A program made the position numbers and the translations under genes. Source: Rhodospirillaceae bacterium (GTDB lineage: Bacteria > Pseudomonadota > Alphaproteobacteria > Bin65). Taken from it: a stretch of 64,000 nucleotides of DNA. Below, in pieces: positions 26,077 to 34,186 of this stretch (position 1 is its first letter; the number at the start of each line of letters is the position of its first letter). The stretch covers positions 22,769 to 86,768 of the forward strand of contig JAPPLJ010000013.1 in assembly GCA_028819475.1 (NCBI GenBank), given 5' to 3'. The notes below the pieces were generated by a model. The model saw only the letters and a program-made list of their open reading frames with translations. It was not told the origin of the DNA and ran no database searches.

Positions 26077-27480
26077 TCAATCGTCGCTCTCCGGGAGGAC
26101 GACGAATTCGGGATAAGCCTCGATCCCCAGTTCCGCCACGTCCTGGCCCAAATCTTCGGTCACCGGCGCGACGCGCACGCCGACCGTCAGCTTGAGCACC
26201 GACCATATAGCCCATGAGGCGGCAAAAACGAAAGCGCCGATGGCCGCAATGCCGATGAGTTGTACAAGGAAATCGCCGCCGCCGGCAATGCACACCGCCA
26301 GAGTGCCCCAGATTCCGGCAAACAGATGGGCCGGCACCGCGCCGACGACATCATCGACTTTAAGCCGTTCGAGCAGCATCAGGCCGACCACGACGATCGC
26401 ACCGCCGACGCCGCCGATGACCACGGCCCAATAGTGTTCGGCGATATCCGGCGCCGCGGTGATCGAGACCAGGCCGCCGATTGCGCCGTTCAGACTCGCC
26501 AGCAGGTCGACGCGCCCGAGCAGCGGCCGCGACAGGGCGATGGCGACCATCACACCCGCCCCTGCAGCGAGATTGGTGTTCGCCAGGATATTGGCGAGCG
26601 CCACGGCGTCGGCCGCGCCGCCGAGGGCCAGTTGCGAACCGCCGTTGAAGCCGAACCAGCCGAGCCACAGGATGAACACGCCCAGGGTTACCGCCGGCAC
26701 GTTCGACGGCGGCGTCGACTTGACGCTGCCGTCGTCCCGGAACTTGCCCTTGCGCGCGCCGACCACGATGGCGCCGGCCAATGCCGCCCAGCCGCCGGTC
26801 GAGTGGACGATGGTCGATCCGGCGAAGTCCTTGAAGCCCATCGCCGAGAGCCACCCGCCGCCCCAGGTCCAGGCGCCGACGACCGGGTAGACGATCGCGG
26901 TCAGCACGGTGATGAAGGCGAAGAAGGACCACAGCTTGACCCGCTCGGCCATGGTGCCGGAGACGATCGAGGCGGTCGTGGCGACGAACACCATCTGGAA
27001 GAACCAGTCGGACATCGTCGAATAGCCGTTCTTGACCACGGCGGCGCCGGCCGCCGCCTTGGCCGCCGCGTCCTCGCTGGTCAGCAGCGTCACCTCGTCG
27101 GCCGTGGTGCCATAGAACAGCGTGAGCGTGCCGAACCAGCCGCCCTCCGGCACGCCGACATACATGATGTTGTAGCCGATGAAGTAAAACATCAGCCCGG
27201 CGATGGAGTAGAGGCCGATATTCTTGAGGCAGATGACCGACGCGTTCTTGGTGCGCACCGAGCCGGCTTCGAGCATGGTGAACCCGGCGCACATCCACAT
27301 CACCAGTGCGCCCCAGATCAGGAACGAGAAACTGTTCAGAACGAACTGCGTTTCGTCGTTCAGCGCGGCGAAGGCGTGCGACGGCGCGAGCGAGAGTAAT
27401 GCGGCAACGCTCAGCCCCGGGACAAGGACCGCCGGAATACGGCTGCGGATTCCGCAGCGGCGAAGGCTATGAAAAGTCAT
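26077..27480 (-). CDS. amtB: Ammonium transporter (AmtB family)
   Basis: The 467-residue inner-membrane channel moves ammonium/ammonia. A cleavable leader (VAALLSLAPSHAFA) is followed by about 11 membrane segments. Pore features include the twin-histidine positions in STIVHSTGGWAALAG and VPAHLFAGIWGT, and the conserved FMLEAGSVRTKN-like and FNGGSQLALGG stretches. The C-terminal tail is acidic (VLPESDD), different from the GlnK-binding tail of enterobacterial AmtB. No glnK gene lies next to it, which is unusual. It lies upstream of the partner-switch operon on the same strand, and read-through between them is possible. Confidence 0.92.
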   Translation of the reverse strand: MTFHSLRRCGIRSRIPAVLVPGLSVAALLSLAPSHAFAALNDETQFVLNSFSFLIWGALVMWMCAGFTMLEAGSVRTKNASVICLKNIGLYSIAGLMFYFIGYNIMYVGVPEGGWFGTLTLFYGTTADEVTLLTSEDAAAKAAAGAAVVKNGYSTMSDWFFQMVFVATTASIVSGTMAERVKLWSFFAFITVLTAIVYPVVGAWTWGGGWLSAMGFKDFAGSTIVHSTGGWAALAGAIVVGARKGKFRDDGSVKSTPPSNVPAVTLGVFILWLGWFGFNGGSQLALGGAADAVALANILANTNLAAGAGVMVAIALSRPLLGRVDLLASLNGAIGGLVSITAAPDIAEHYWAVVIGGVGGAIVVVGLMLLERLKVDDVVGAVPAHLFAGIWGTLAVCIAGGGDFLVQLIGIAAIGAFVFAASWAIWSVLKLTVGVRVAPVTEDLGQDVAELGIEAYPEFVVLPESDD

Positions 27481-27799
27481 GACGGCCCCATTTCCCGTCG
27501 GTTCCCGTCTCGAACTCAGGAAACGAACCGGCGGCGACGACGCGAGCGACCGATCCGGCGACTGCCGCTAAAATGATTCGGCAGTTCTCGAACTATCCTG
27601 CGGCGGGTAGCAATTTGTCCCCGACCAGCCGTGCGCTGTCAAGCGGTGTTACCGGCGGAAGCGCTCAATTTCGCCGTTTGCCGCCGTGCAGATGGGAAAT
27701 GCCGGCGCGATCCGGTTCCAATCCGGCAGATCGGCCGCGGCCCCGGGCGCGCCGCGGGTTCGGGCCTGCTTCGGCGCTTCGGCGAGTGCTGCAGGCGAA
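27481..27799. other. Gene-free stretch between amtB and tRNA-Ser
   Basis: This 319-nt stretch upstream of amtB must hold its promoter, but no convincing sigma-70 or sigma-54 element could be picked out by eye. No coding potential or repeat was seen. Overlapping frames here read through the tRNA and are not credible. Confidence 0.4.
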
Positions 27800-27890
27800 T
27801 GGCGGATGGGGTGGGATTCGAACCCACGATACGGGATCACCGTATACACACTTTCCAGGCGTGCGCCTTAGACCGCTCGGCCACCCATCC
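27800..27890 (-). tRNA. tRNA-Ser (anticodon GGA)
   Basis: On the minus strand a 91-nt cloverleaf including encoded CCA can be drawn. The acceptor stem GGATGGG (27890-27884) pairs with CCCATCC (27810-27804), followed by discriminator G and CCA. The D-arm region is TGGCCGAGCGGTCTAAGGC, the anticodon stem-loop is CACGC-CTGGAAA-GTGTG with anticodon GGA, then comes a long variable arm typical of serine tRNAs, and the T-loop is GTGGGTTCGAATCCCAC. It reads UCC and UCU codons. tRNA genes like this are common integration targets, and an accessory island follows on one side. Confidence 0.96.
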
Positions 27891-27945
27891 GCCTGGCTCC
27901 GATATGTAGCAACCGCCCCCCGGCGCGCCAAGCCCCGCCGGCCGG

Positions 27946-27993
27946 CCCGTACTGGCGCCCGCACTGGCGCCCGTACTGGCCCCCGTACTGGCG
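27946..27993. repeat. Four tandem copies of a 12-bp unit
   Basis: CCCGTACTGGCG occurs four times head to tail at 27946, 27958, 27970 and 27982, with one mismatch each in the second and third copies. It lies between the tRNA-Ser 5' end and the small membrane-protein gene. It could vary in copy number between strains. No function is evident. Confidence 0.8.
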
Positions 27994-28058
27994 CAGGGCG
28001 GCCGAACCTGCTAGCAAGCCGGGCGGGCTCGCAAAGCCGGCAAATTCAACGAGGCGCA

Positions 28059-28352
28059 ATGATCGTTTTCCGCATACTCGCCTGGCTGCTGCTCCTGGCC
28101 GGGATCGGGATCTTCGGCCATGCCGCGGTCGAACTGCTCAAGACCGGCGCGTTCGAGCCCGTGGTCTTCGCCCAGCTCTGGCTGTGGATCGACCAGTCCG
28201 CGCAACTCGGCGCCGCGCACTTTCTCGAACAGACCTTCGGCGCAAGTTTCAACCAGTCGATACTCATCCCCTATTTCTGGGGCGCCGCCGCCTACGCCGT
28301 CTTTCTCGTGCCGGGTGTCCTGCTCTGGATGGTGTCCCGCCCGCGCTACTAG
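28059..28352 (+). CDS. Small two-segment membrane protein, unknown function
   Basis: The 97-residue protein has two clear membrane segments, FRILAWLLLLAGIGIFGHAAV near the start and FWGAAAYAVFLVPGVLLWMV near the end. They are separated by an amphipathic stretch with LWLWIDQSAQLGAAHFLEQTFGASFNQSILIPY. The ATG at 28059 has GAGGCG just upstream and avoids an implausible leader reading through the tRNA gene. The base composition matches the chromosome rather than the AT-rich genes after it, so it probably belongs to the core. I do not recognise its family. Confidence 0.7.
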   Translation: MIVFRILAWLLLLAGIGIFGHAAVELLKTGAFEPVVFAQLWLWIDQSAQLGAAHFLEQTFGASFNQSILIPYFWGAAAYAVFLVPGVLLWMVSRPRY

Positions 28353-28399
28353 AGGGCAGCCCGAACAGAGCCGCGCGCACCCGGAATAGTGCAAAGAAC

Positions 28400-28510
28400 T
28401 TTTCGTAAAGATTAGGTTAACGAAAGAATCATGTCTAAATTTTTCGTTATAGGGATACTAATGAAAGAATAGTGCGCTATATTTTCGTTAAGAAACGGCT
28501 AGCGAAAGAA
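28400..28510 (+). promoter_or_regulatory. Array of three phased inverted repeats upstream of the Fic gene
   Basis: Three units start at 28400, 28441 and 28482, exactly 41 bp apart. Each has a left half TTTTCGT(T/A)A and a right half ending CGAAAGAA or TGAAAGAA, with the right half starting 17 bp after the left in all three units. The halves are inverted repeats of each other. A 41-bp spacing is close to four helical turns, placing the sites on the same DNA face. The last unit ends 12 nt before the Fic ATG. This is the layout expected of a cooperative operator, probably for autoregulation by the Fic protein's C-terminal winged helix. Confidence 0.7.
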
Positions 28511-28522
28511 TTTTCCTTAACC

Positions 28523-29695
28523 ATGTCGTCCGAATTGGAGCCATCGCGGCTCGGCCGCAAGGCGACGCTATCGACGGTCGGGGAGAGGGTCGAGGCCTTC
28601 ATACCGCCGCCTTTGCCGCCGACGCCGCCGGTTCGAATGGACCGGCTCGGCAGCTTGCTGGAAGACGCCAACCTCGCGCTGGGCCGGCTCGACGGCATGA
28701 CCTCGATCCTGCCGGATACTGACCTGTTCCTCTACATGTATGTCCGGAAGGAGGCGCTGCTCTCGTCCCAGATCGAAGGCACGCAATCGTCGCTGTCCGA
28801 GCTCCTGCTGTTCGAACGGGCGGATTTGCCGGGGGTGACGCTCGACGACGTCCAGGATGTCGCAAATTATGTTGCGGCCATGGATCACGGCCTCGCCCGG
28901 ATCCGGGATGACTTTCCGATCTCGCTGCGCCTGATCCGGGAAATTCACGAGATACTGCTGTCGAAGGGGCGCGGCAGCAAGCGGCAACCCGGCGAATTCC
29001 GGCGAACGCAGAACTGGATCGGCGGCAGCCGCCCCGGCAACGCCGTGTTCGTCCCGCCGCCGCCCGGCCAGGTCCTCGACCTCATGTCCGACCTGGAGAA
29101 ATTCATCCATGCGGACACGCCGGAGATTCCGGCCCTGGTCAAGGCGGGCCTCGTCCATGTCCAGTTCGAGACGATCCACCCCTTTCTCGACGGCAACGGC
29201 CGTCTCGGCCGGCTCCTGATCACCTTCCTGCTCTGCGCGCAGGGGATTCTCAAGGAGCCGATCCTCTATCTCAGCCTGTATCTCAAGACCTATCGGCAGA
29301 CCTACTACGATCTCCTGCAGGCCGTGCGCGAACGCGGCGACTGGGAGGCCTGGCTCGCCTTTTTCCTGCAAGGCATCGCGGAAACGTCGCGGCAGGCCGC
29401 CGATACGGCGCGCGAACTGCGCGACCTGTTCGAGACGGACCGGCGGCGGATCGAACGCTTCGGCCAGTCCGCGGCCTCAGCCCTGCGGGTGCACCAGCGC
29501 CTGCAACGGCATCCCTTCGTATCGGTCCCCGAAGCCGCGCGGGTTTTGCAACTGTCGCCGCCCACCGTCGCCAGCGCAATCCGGCGCCTGGAACGGCTCG
29601 GCATCCTCCGGGAGACTACCGGCAAGCAGCGCGGACGCCTGTACGTCTACGACGCCTATCTCAATATCCTCAGCCGGGGGACGGAGGCCATTTGA
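28523..29695 (+). CDS. Fic/DOC family protein with N-terminal inhibitory motif and C-terminal winged helix
   Basis: The 390-residue protein has the full Fic catalytic motif HPFLDGNGRLGR beginning at His219, which supports AMP or similar nucleotide transfer to target proteins. An N-terminal SxxxEG motif (Ser81 to Gly86 in SSQIEGTQSS) matches the class II autoinhibitory helix, which blocks ATP until relieved. The N-terminal Fic_N-like segment is FIPPPLPP. Residues about 325-390 form a winged helix (VPEAARVLQLSPPTVASAIRRLERLGILRETTG). The ATG at 28523 lies just after three phased inverted repeats. An ORF extension upstream would run through these sites, so it is rejected. Confidence 0.92.
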   Translation: MSSELEPSRLGRKATLSTVGERVEAFIPPPLPPTPPVRMDRLGSLLEDANLALGRLDGMTSILPDTDLFLYMYVRKEALLSSQIEGTQSSLSELLLFERADLPGVTLDDVQDVANYVAAMDHGLARIRDDFPISLRLIREIHEILLSKGRGSKRQPGEFRRTQNWIGGSRPGNAVFVPPPPGQVLDLMSDLEKFIHADTPEIPALVKAGLVHVQFETIHPFLDGNGRLGRLLITFLLCAQGILKEPILYLSLYLKTYRQTYYDLLQAVRERGDWEAWLAFFLQGIAETSRQAADTARELRDLFETDRRRIERFGQSAASALRVHQRLQRHPFVSVPEAARVLQLSPPTVASAIRRLERLGILRETTGKQRGRLYVYDAYLNILSRGTEAI

Positions 29696-29938
29696 GGGGC
29701 GAATCCGGCTGGAAGATATCTCACGATAGGTCTTTGGCAGATTTTCGAATTATAAATGGACATGCACGACACATCGGTAGTACATTGGATGGGTTGACGA
29801 GTTCTCTATTCTACGTAAGAAGCTTGTTTTAACGAACCGTTGTCCACCAAAACTATATGCAAAGAGCCATGCGAAGACTTAATGTCCCGTTATCGCAATT
29901 TGGAATGACATCTCAACCGTAATTTGTGCAAAATCGAA
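29696..29938. other. AT-rich spacer upstream of the DUF3644 gene
   Basis: GC content falls sharply just after the Fic stop and stays low through the next gene. No credible short gene was found. The region should hold the promoter of the DUF3644 gene; several TATAAT-like and TTGAC-like words occur but no pair with good spacing stands out. Confidence 0.4.
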
Positions 29939-31162
29939 ATGCCAAAGAAAAAACATCGACATGACTTGGAGAATTGGGAAGTCGCCCTAGTTAAAGCAAT
30001 GCTTAAGAAGGGCAACTACAATGATCAAGAAATACTCGCATTTTTCACGCGTCCTACAAGAACCATTAATCATCGTGTAATTGGTGAAATACGTAAAGGA
30101 ATACGTCGCGGCACTGTTGTACCGGTTACGGCTAATGAATTGAACGAATTTCTTGTGAACTGGCCTAGAATTGACTCTTCTACTGGATTAAGCATTGATA
30201 ACGATGAGTTACTGATTAAAGCGCGAGAAGCTATGATCGCAGCAGTTCATATCTTCAATAGCGCTGGATTGAATTTTCGAGCTGAGTTGTTCATTGTAAC
30301 TGCGGTAATTGCATGGACATATTTGATGCATGCGTACTTTAAGCGCGAAAAAATAGATTATCGGCACTACAAACATACTAATGGAAAGAAAACTATCGAG
30401 GCAACAAATTGCGGTGCAGAAAGATACTGGGACCTTTCTAGGTGCCTTCGCGCCGACGCATGCCCTCTTGAGAAGGGGATCAAGAGAAATCTTGAATTTC
30501 TGATAGAAATTCGCCATGAAATCGAGCATCGATCCACGAATAGAATAGATGAAGCGATTAGCGCTAAACTTCAGGCGTGTTGCTTGAATTTCAACAATTC
30601 CATCAAGAGGCTATTTGGTCAAGAATACGGTTTAGAGAAGAGATTGCCGATCGCTTTACAGTTTGTGACTTTCAGCTCTGAGCAAGCAGGTGTGATAATA
30701 GGAGCTCGCCATCTACCAGAACACATAGAAACTATGATAAATAAATTTCATGAAAGCATGACCTTGGAAGAGCAAATTGATCCAAGTTTTGCTTATCGAG
30801 TGGCTTTTGTTCAGAAATCGGCAAATAGAGTTAGTAGCTCAGATATGGCAATCGAATTTGTCAAACCAGGTTCAGAAGAAGAGGCAGAAATAAATCGCGT
30901 CTTACTAAAAGAAGTTGAGAAACCCAAATACAGACCGTCCGATATAGTGAATCAGATTCAGGGAGAAGGATATAACCGCTTCACAATTTCGAAGCATACG
31001 GATTTGTGGAAGGCTCTAGACGCTAAAAATCCAAAGAAAAATCTCGGCGTCCTTATTTCGGGTCAATGGTACTGGTATGACAGTTGGCTAAAAATTGTGC
31101 GTGAGTACTGCCGGAAAAACGCTGAGGACTTTATGACTGCGACGGAAGTCCAGGAAGAATAA
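29939..31162 (+). CDS. DUF3644-type protein with RX4H (HEPN-like) motif
   Basis: The 407-residue protein is AT-rich and K/R/E-rich, unlike its neighbours, and is likely imported. It opens with a helix-turn-helix-like segment (LVKAMLKKGNYNDQEILAFFTRPTRTINHRVIGEI). The middle resembles DUF3644: AVIAWTYLMHAYFKREKIDYRHYK, then LEKGIKRNLEFLIEIRHEIEHRS. Within it, Arg192 and His197 form an RX4H motif of the kind used by HEPN ribonucleases. The C-terminal part (YRPSDIVNQIQGEGYNRFTISKHTDLWKAL) looks like another DNA-binding or winged-helix unit. The ATG at 29939 is used rather than a TTG 15 nt earlier. Related proteins are often found in defence or mobile regions. Function is not established. Confidence 0.7.
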   Translation: MPKKKHRHDLENWEVALVKAMLKKGNYNDQEILAFFTRPTRTINHRVIGEIRKGIRRGTVVPVTANELNEFLVNWPRIDSSTGLSIDNDELLIKAREAMIAAVHIFNSAGLNFRAELFIVTAVIAWTYLMHAYFKREKIDYRHYKHTNGKKTIEATNCGAERYWDLSRCLRADACPLEKGIKRNLEFLIEIRHEIEHRSTNRIDEAISAKLQACCLNFNNSIKRLFGQEYGLEKRLPIALQFVTFSSEQAGVIIGARHLPEHIETMINKFHESMTLEEQIDPSFAYRVAFVQKSANRVSSSDMAIEFVKPGSEEEAEINRVLLKEVEKPKYRPSDIVNQIQGEGYNRFTISKHTDLWKALDAKNPKKNLGVLISGQWYWYDSWLKIVREYCRKNAEDFMTATEVQEE

Positions 31163-31174
31163 TTATTTGGCCAA

Positions 31175-31696
31175 CTAAGCAGCCTGCCGGCCCCAGATAT
31201 TCATTTGGTCTGAAATGCCTCGCACCCTGACGAAGACCATCGGTTCTGTCCGCTCCCCTTGGGCCGGCACCATTATCTTCATGTACGAAATGCGCTTGGG
31301 ATCGTAGTCGAAGTGTGGAAATTCGGCGTGAAACGTGTCGCACACAAGGTGGCGCAGGCATTTTTCGGCAAACCCGCCCAGCACCTGTCCATCGTTCTCC
31401 CAACGCGACACCGTCGCCGGGTCGATTTCCAGCGTTTCGGCGAATGCCGATTGCGTCATCCCAAGGGCCTTGCGCATGAACCTGATTTCGCCGCCGGTCA
31501 GCTTTCCGGGCTCCAGGCACCGGTTGACCGCAATCGCGGCCACCAAGGCATCCATGTCCGGAATCGTGACGGTTTCGTCACCGGCGGCGTCGGTTTCGAC
31601 GACCGCCGCGTCCTTCAGAATGACTGGCATGCCCATGAGATTTTCTTCATGGACCGCCAGCGTCTCGGACTTCACAATTCGGCGTTTGATTTCCAT
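31175..31696 (-). CDS. HTH (XRE/MqsA-like) protein, probable antitoxin
   Basis: The 173-residue protein has a central Cro/C1-type helix-turn-helix (LTGGEIRFMRKALGMTQSAFAETLEIDPATVSRWEND). It is preceded by a short N-terminal region with a VHEENLMGMPVILKDA strand pattern, and a C-terminal tail follows. Length and layout resemble antitoxins whose HTH represses the operon. It lies 47 nt downstream of a DUF4258 gene on the same strand, a toxin-first order. It converges with the DUF3644 gene (12-nt gap). The pairing as toxin and antitoxin is inferred from context. Confidence 0.78.
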   Translation of the reverse strand: MEIKRRIVKSETLAVHEENLMGMPVILKDAAVVETDAAGDETVTIPDMDALVAAIAVNRCLEPGKLTGGEIRFMRKALGMTQSAFAETLEIDPATVSRWENDGQVLGGFAEKCLRHLVCDTFHAEFPHFDYDPKRISYMKIMVPAQGERTEPMVFVRVRGISDQMNIWGRQAA

Positions 31697-31743
31697 GTCT
31701 CGCTCTTCGGCAAACGGTTTCGGGATTGCCGACGGGCAGCGAA

Positions 31744-32046
31744 CTAGTCCGGTTCATAGACCGTGACCACTTTGATGACGTTTTCTGACGGATAGGGCAC
31801 AACCACGATCCTGAGGGCTCTCCCGTCCAGATCGTCGCCGGCCGCAAGCCAGGACGTCTCGCCTTCCCGCAACCCGGCATCGATGACCCGGCCATTTCGA
31901 AGCGCAGCCAAAACGTCAAGCTTCGTAACTTGACGCTGCATCATTCTTTCAGCGGCATGCCTCGTAAAGGCAAAATCGATCGCCGGATTCTTAGAAAGTG
32001 ACCTCAATTCGCTGGATTGACGCCCATAGTCTGCAGAATTTGGCAT
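31744..32046 (-). CDS. DUF4258 protein, probable toxin component
   Basis: The approximately 100-residue protein contains the DUF4258 pattern: FTRHAAERMMQRQVTKLDVLAALRNGRVIDAG, then DGRALRIVVVPYPSENVIKVVTVYEPD. DUF4258 proteins are small and often paired with HTH antitoxins; they are thought to be RelE/BrnT-like ribonucleases, though that is not certain. The start at 32046 (MPNSADYG) is chosen for length; GGAAGG lies 14 nt upstream, a long spacing. In-frame ATGs at 32121 and 32133 are alternatives. A 31-codon frame with a far better ribosome site overlaps this start and may act as a leader. Confidence 0.72.
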   Translation of the reverse strand: MPNSADYGRQSSELRSLSKNPAIDFAFTRHAAERMMQRQVTKLDVLAALRNGRVIDAGLREGETSWLAAGDDLDGRALRIVVVPYPSENVIKVVTVYEPD

Positions 32047-32086
32047 CGAAACAACTCTGCCTTCCAATAAAATCGATATAGCGCAT
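31991..32086 (-). CDS. Possible 31-codon leader peptide overlapping the DUF4258 start
   Basis: The frame reads MRYIDFIGRQSCFDAKFC onward and ends at a TAA after 31 codons. GGGAGG lies 8 nt before its ATG, the strongest ribosome site in this region. It overlaps the first codons of the DUF4258 gene in another frame, so ribosomes on it would pass through the toxin start. This could couple or dampen toxin translation. It is equally possible that it is chance, since no homologue is recognised. Confidence 0.25.
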   Translation of the reverse strand: MRYIDFIGRQSCFDAKFCRLWASIQRIEVTF

Positions 32087-32235
32087 GGCGAATTCCTCCC
32101 TGCTCGGATTACTGACTGCATCGATATTAACATTCACAATTGGATTGGGCAACATGGATTTGATATTTTATCAAGTTCATCCATCACGGTCGCAAGACCC
32201 CGAATGCCTTCGGCGCATGGTGATCGGCAACGCCC

Positions 32236-34050
32236 TCAATCCTCCCCCATCCGCAGCGCTTCGATGAAGGCGCTCTGGGGGATGTCGACCTTGCCGAACT
32301 GGCGCATCTTCTTCTTGCCGGCCTTCTGCTTCTCCAGGAGCTTGCGCTTGCGGGTGACGTCGCCGCCATAGCATTTGGCGGTCACGTCCTTGCGCAGGGC
32401 GGAGATGGTTTCGCGCGCGATCACCTTGCCGCCGATCGCCGCCTGGATCGGGATCTTGAACAGCTGGCGCGGGATCAGCTCCTTGAGCCGGCCGCAGATC
32501 GCCCGGCCGCGCTGCTCGGCGGACTGGCGCGGCACGATCATCGAGAGCGCGTCGACCGGCTCGCCGTTGACCAGGATCTGCACCTTGACCAGGTCGCCTT
32601 CGCGATAGCCGTCCATCCGGTAGTCGAAGCTGGCATAGCCGCGGGTGACCGATTTCAGCCGGTCGTAGAAATCGTAAACCACCTCGTTGAGCGGCAGCCG
32701 GTAGACCGCCATCGCGCGCGACCCGGCGTAGGTGAGATCGAGCTGCTCGCCGCGCCGCTCGGTGCACAGCGCCAGCACAGCGCCGAGATAATCGTCCGGC
32801 GTCAGGATGGTGGCGCGGATCCACGGCTCCTCGATCGCGGCGATCCGGGTCTCGTCGGGCATGTCGACCGGATTGTGCAATTCGAGCGCAGCGCCGTCGT
32901 TCATGTGAAGCCGGTAGACGACGCTCGGCGCCGTGGTGATCAGGTCGAGATCGAACTCGCGGGCGAGGCGCTCCTGCACGATTTCCAGATGCAACAGGCC
33001 GAGGAAGCCGCAGCGGAAGCCGTAGCCCAGCGCCGCCGAAGTCTCCGGCTCGGTGTGGAAGCTCGAATCGTTCAGCGCCAGCTTTTCCAGCGATTCGCGC
33101 AGATGCTCGAATTCGCCGGTATCGACCGGGAAGATGCCGCAGAACACGACCGGCAGGCTGGGCTGGAAGCCGGGCAGCGGCTCGGCCGTGCGGCGGCGGT
33201 CCTCGGTGATGGTGTCGCCGACCTTGCAGTCCGCCACCGTCTTGATGCCGGCGGTGATGTAGCCGATCTCGCCGGGGCCGAGCGCGTCGACCGGCGCGCG
33301 CTTGGGCGTGAACACGCCGACCCGGTCGGCCTCGTAGACCCCGCCGGTCGCCATCATGCGGATGCGCTGGCCCTTACGCAGCCGGCCCTCACGCACCCGC
33401 ACCAGGATGATGACGCCGAGATAGGGGTCGTACCAGCTGTCGACCAGCAGCGCCTTGAGCGGCGCGTCCGCGTCGCCCCGGGGCGGCGGCACCTGCGCGA
33501 CCAGGGCGGCGATCAGGTCTTCGACCCCGGCCCCGGTCTTGGCCGAGACCGGCAGGGCGCCGGAGGCGTCGAGCCCGATCACGTCCTCGATCTGCCGGCG
33601 GATGCGCCCGGGCTCGGCCGCCGGCAGGTCGATCTTGTTGAGCACCGGGATGATCTCGAGGTCGGCGTCGAGCGCCAGATAGACGTTGGCCAGCGTCTGC
33701 GCCTCGACGCCCTGGGAGGCGTCGACCACCAGCAGCGCGCCCTCGCAGGCGGCGAGCGACCGGCTGACCTCGTAGGAGAAATCGACGTGGCCGGGCGTGT
33801 CCATCAGGTTGAGGAACCATGTCCGGCCGTCCGGCCCGGTCCATTCCAGTCGCACGGTCTGCGCCTTGATGGTGATGCCGCGCTCGCGCTCCAGCTCCAT
33901 GCTGTCGAGGACCTGCTGCTTCATCTCGCGTTCGGTCAGCCCGCCGGTGTGCTGGATCAGCCGGTCGGCCAGCGTCGACTTGCCGTGGTCGATATGGGCG
34001 ATGATCGCGAAATTGCGGATCTGCGCGATGTCGGTCGGGGAATTAGTCAT
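32236..34050 (-). CDS. lepA: Elongation factor 4 (LepA), ribosome back-translocase GTPase
   Basis: The 604-residue protein matches LepA in length and sequence. G-motifs are [22 protein letters not shown] and NKIDLP. The effector region [29 protein letters not shown] and the LepA-specific C-terminal domain ([41 protein letters not shown]) are intact. LepA acts on the ribosome and affects initiation and stalled complexes. The ATG at 34050 begins [14 protein letters not shown], the normal N-terminus; longer extensions are rejected. It marks the return to core genome after the accessory island. Confidence 0.97.
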   Translation of the reverse strand: MTNSPTDIAQIRNFAIIAHIDHGKSTLADRLIQHTGGLTEREMKQQVLDSMELERERGITIKAQTVRLEWTGPDGRTWFLNLMDTPGHVDFSYEVSRSLAACEGALLVVDASQGVEAQTLANVYLALDADLEIIPVLNKIDLPAAEPGRIRRQIEDVIGLDASGALPVSAKTGAGVEDLIAALVAQVPPPRGDADAPLKALLVDSWYDPYLGVIILVRVREGRLRKGQRIRMMATGGVYEADRVGVFTPKRAPVDALGPGEIGYITAGIKTVADCKVGDTITEDRRRTAEPLPGFQPSLPVVFCGIFPVDTGEFEHLRESLEKLALNDSSFHTEPETSAALGYGFRCGFLGLLHLEIVQERLAREFDLDLITTAPSVVYRLHMNDGAALELHNPVDMPDETRIAAIEEPWIRATILTPDDYLGAVLALCTERRGEQLDLTYAGSRAMAVYRLPLNEVVYDFYDRLKSVTRGYASFDYRMDGYREGDLVKVQILVNGEPVDALSMIVPRQSAEQRGRAICGRLKELIPRQLFKIPIQAAIGGKVIARETISALRKDVTAKCYGGDVTRKRKLLEKQKAGKKKMRQFGKVDIPQSAFIEALRMGED

Positions 34051-34186
34051 CGGGGCGGGGCAGGAAGGACGGGTCCAGGCGCCGGGGCGCTTCGTCGCCG
34101 CACGGCTGGCCGGGAGGTAGCACCGCACCGCCGCGCCGCCAATGCCGGAATTCCGGTCCGCAATCCGGCGCGGCGGAGAATCCGGA

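Noticed and set aside
27481..27660. Possible sigma-54 promoter for amtB
   Set aside because: A TTGCT-like word is present but the GG element is not at the required spacing.
27946..27993. CRISPR-like repeat array
   Set aside because: The 12-bp units are directly contiguous with no spacers, so this is a simple tandem repeat.
27573..28058. Upstream extension of the small membrane-protein gene
   Set aside because: It would translate through the tRNA-Ser gene and a 12-bp repeat array; the ATG at 28059 is sufficient.
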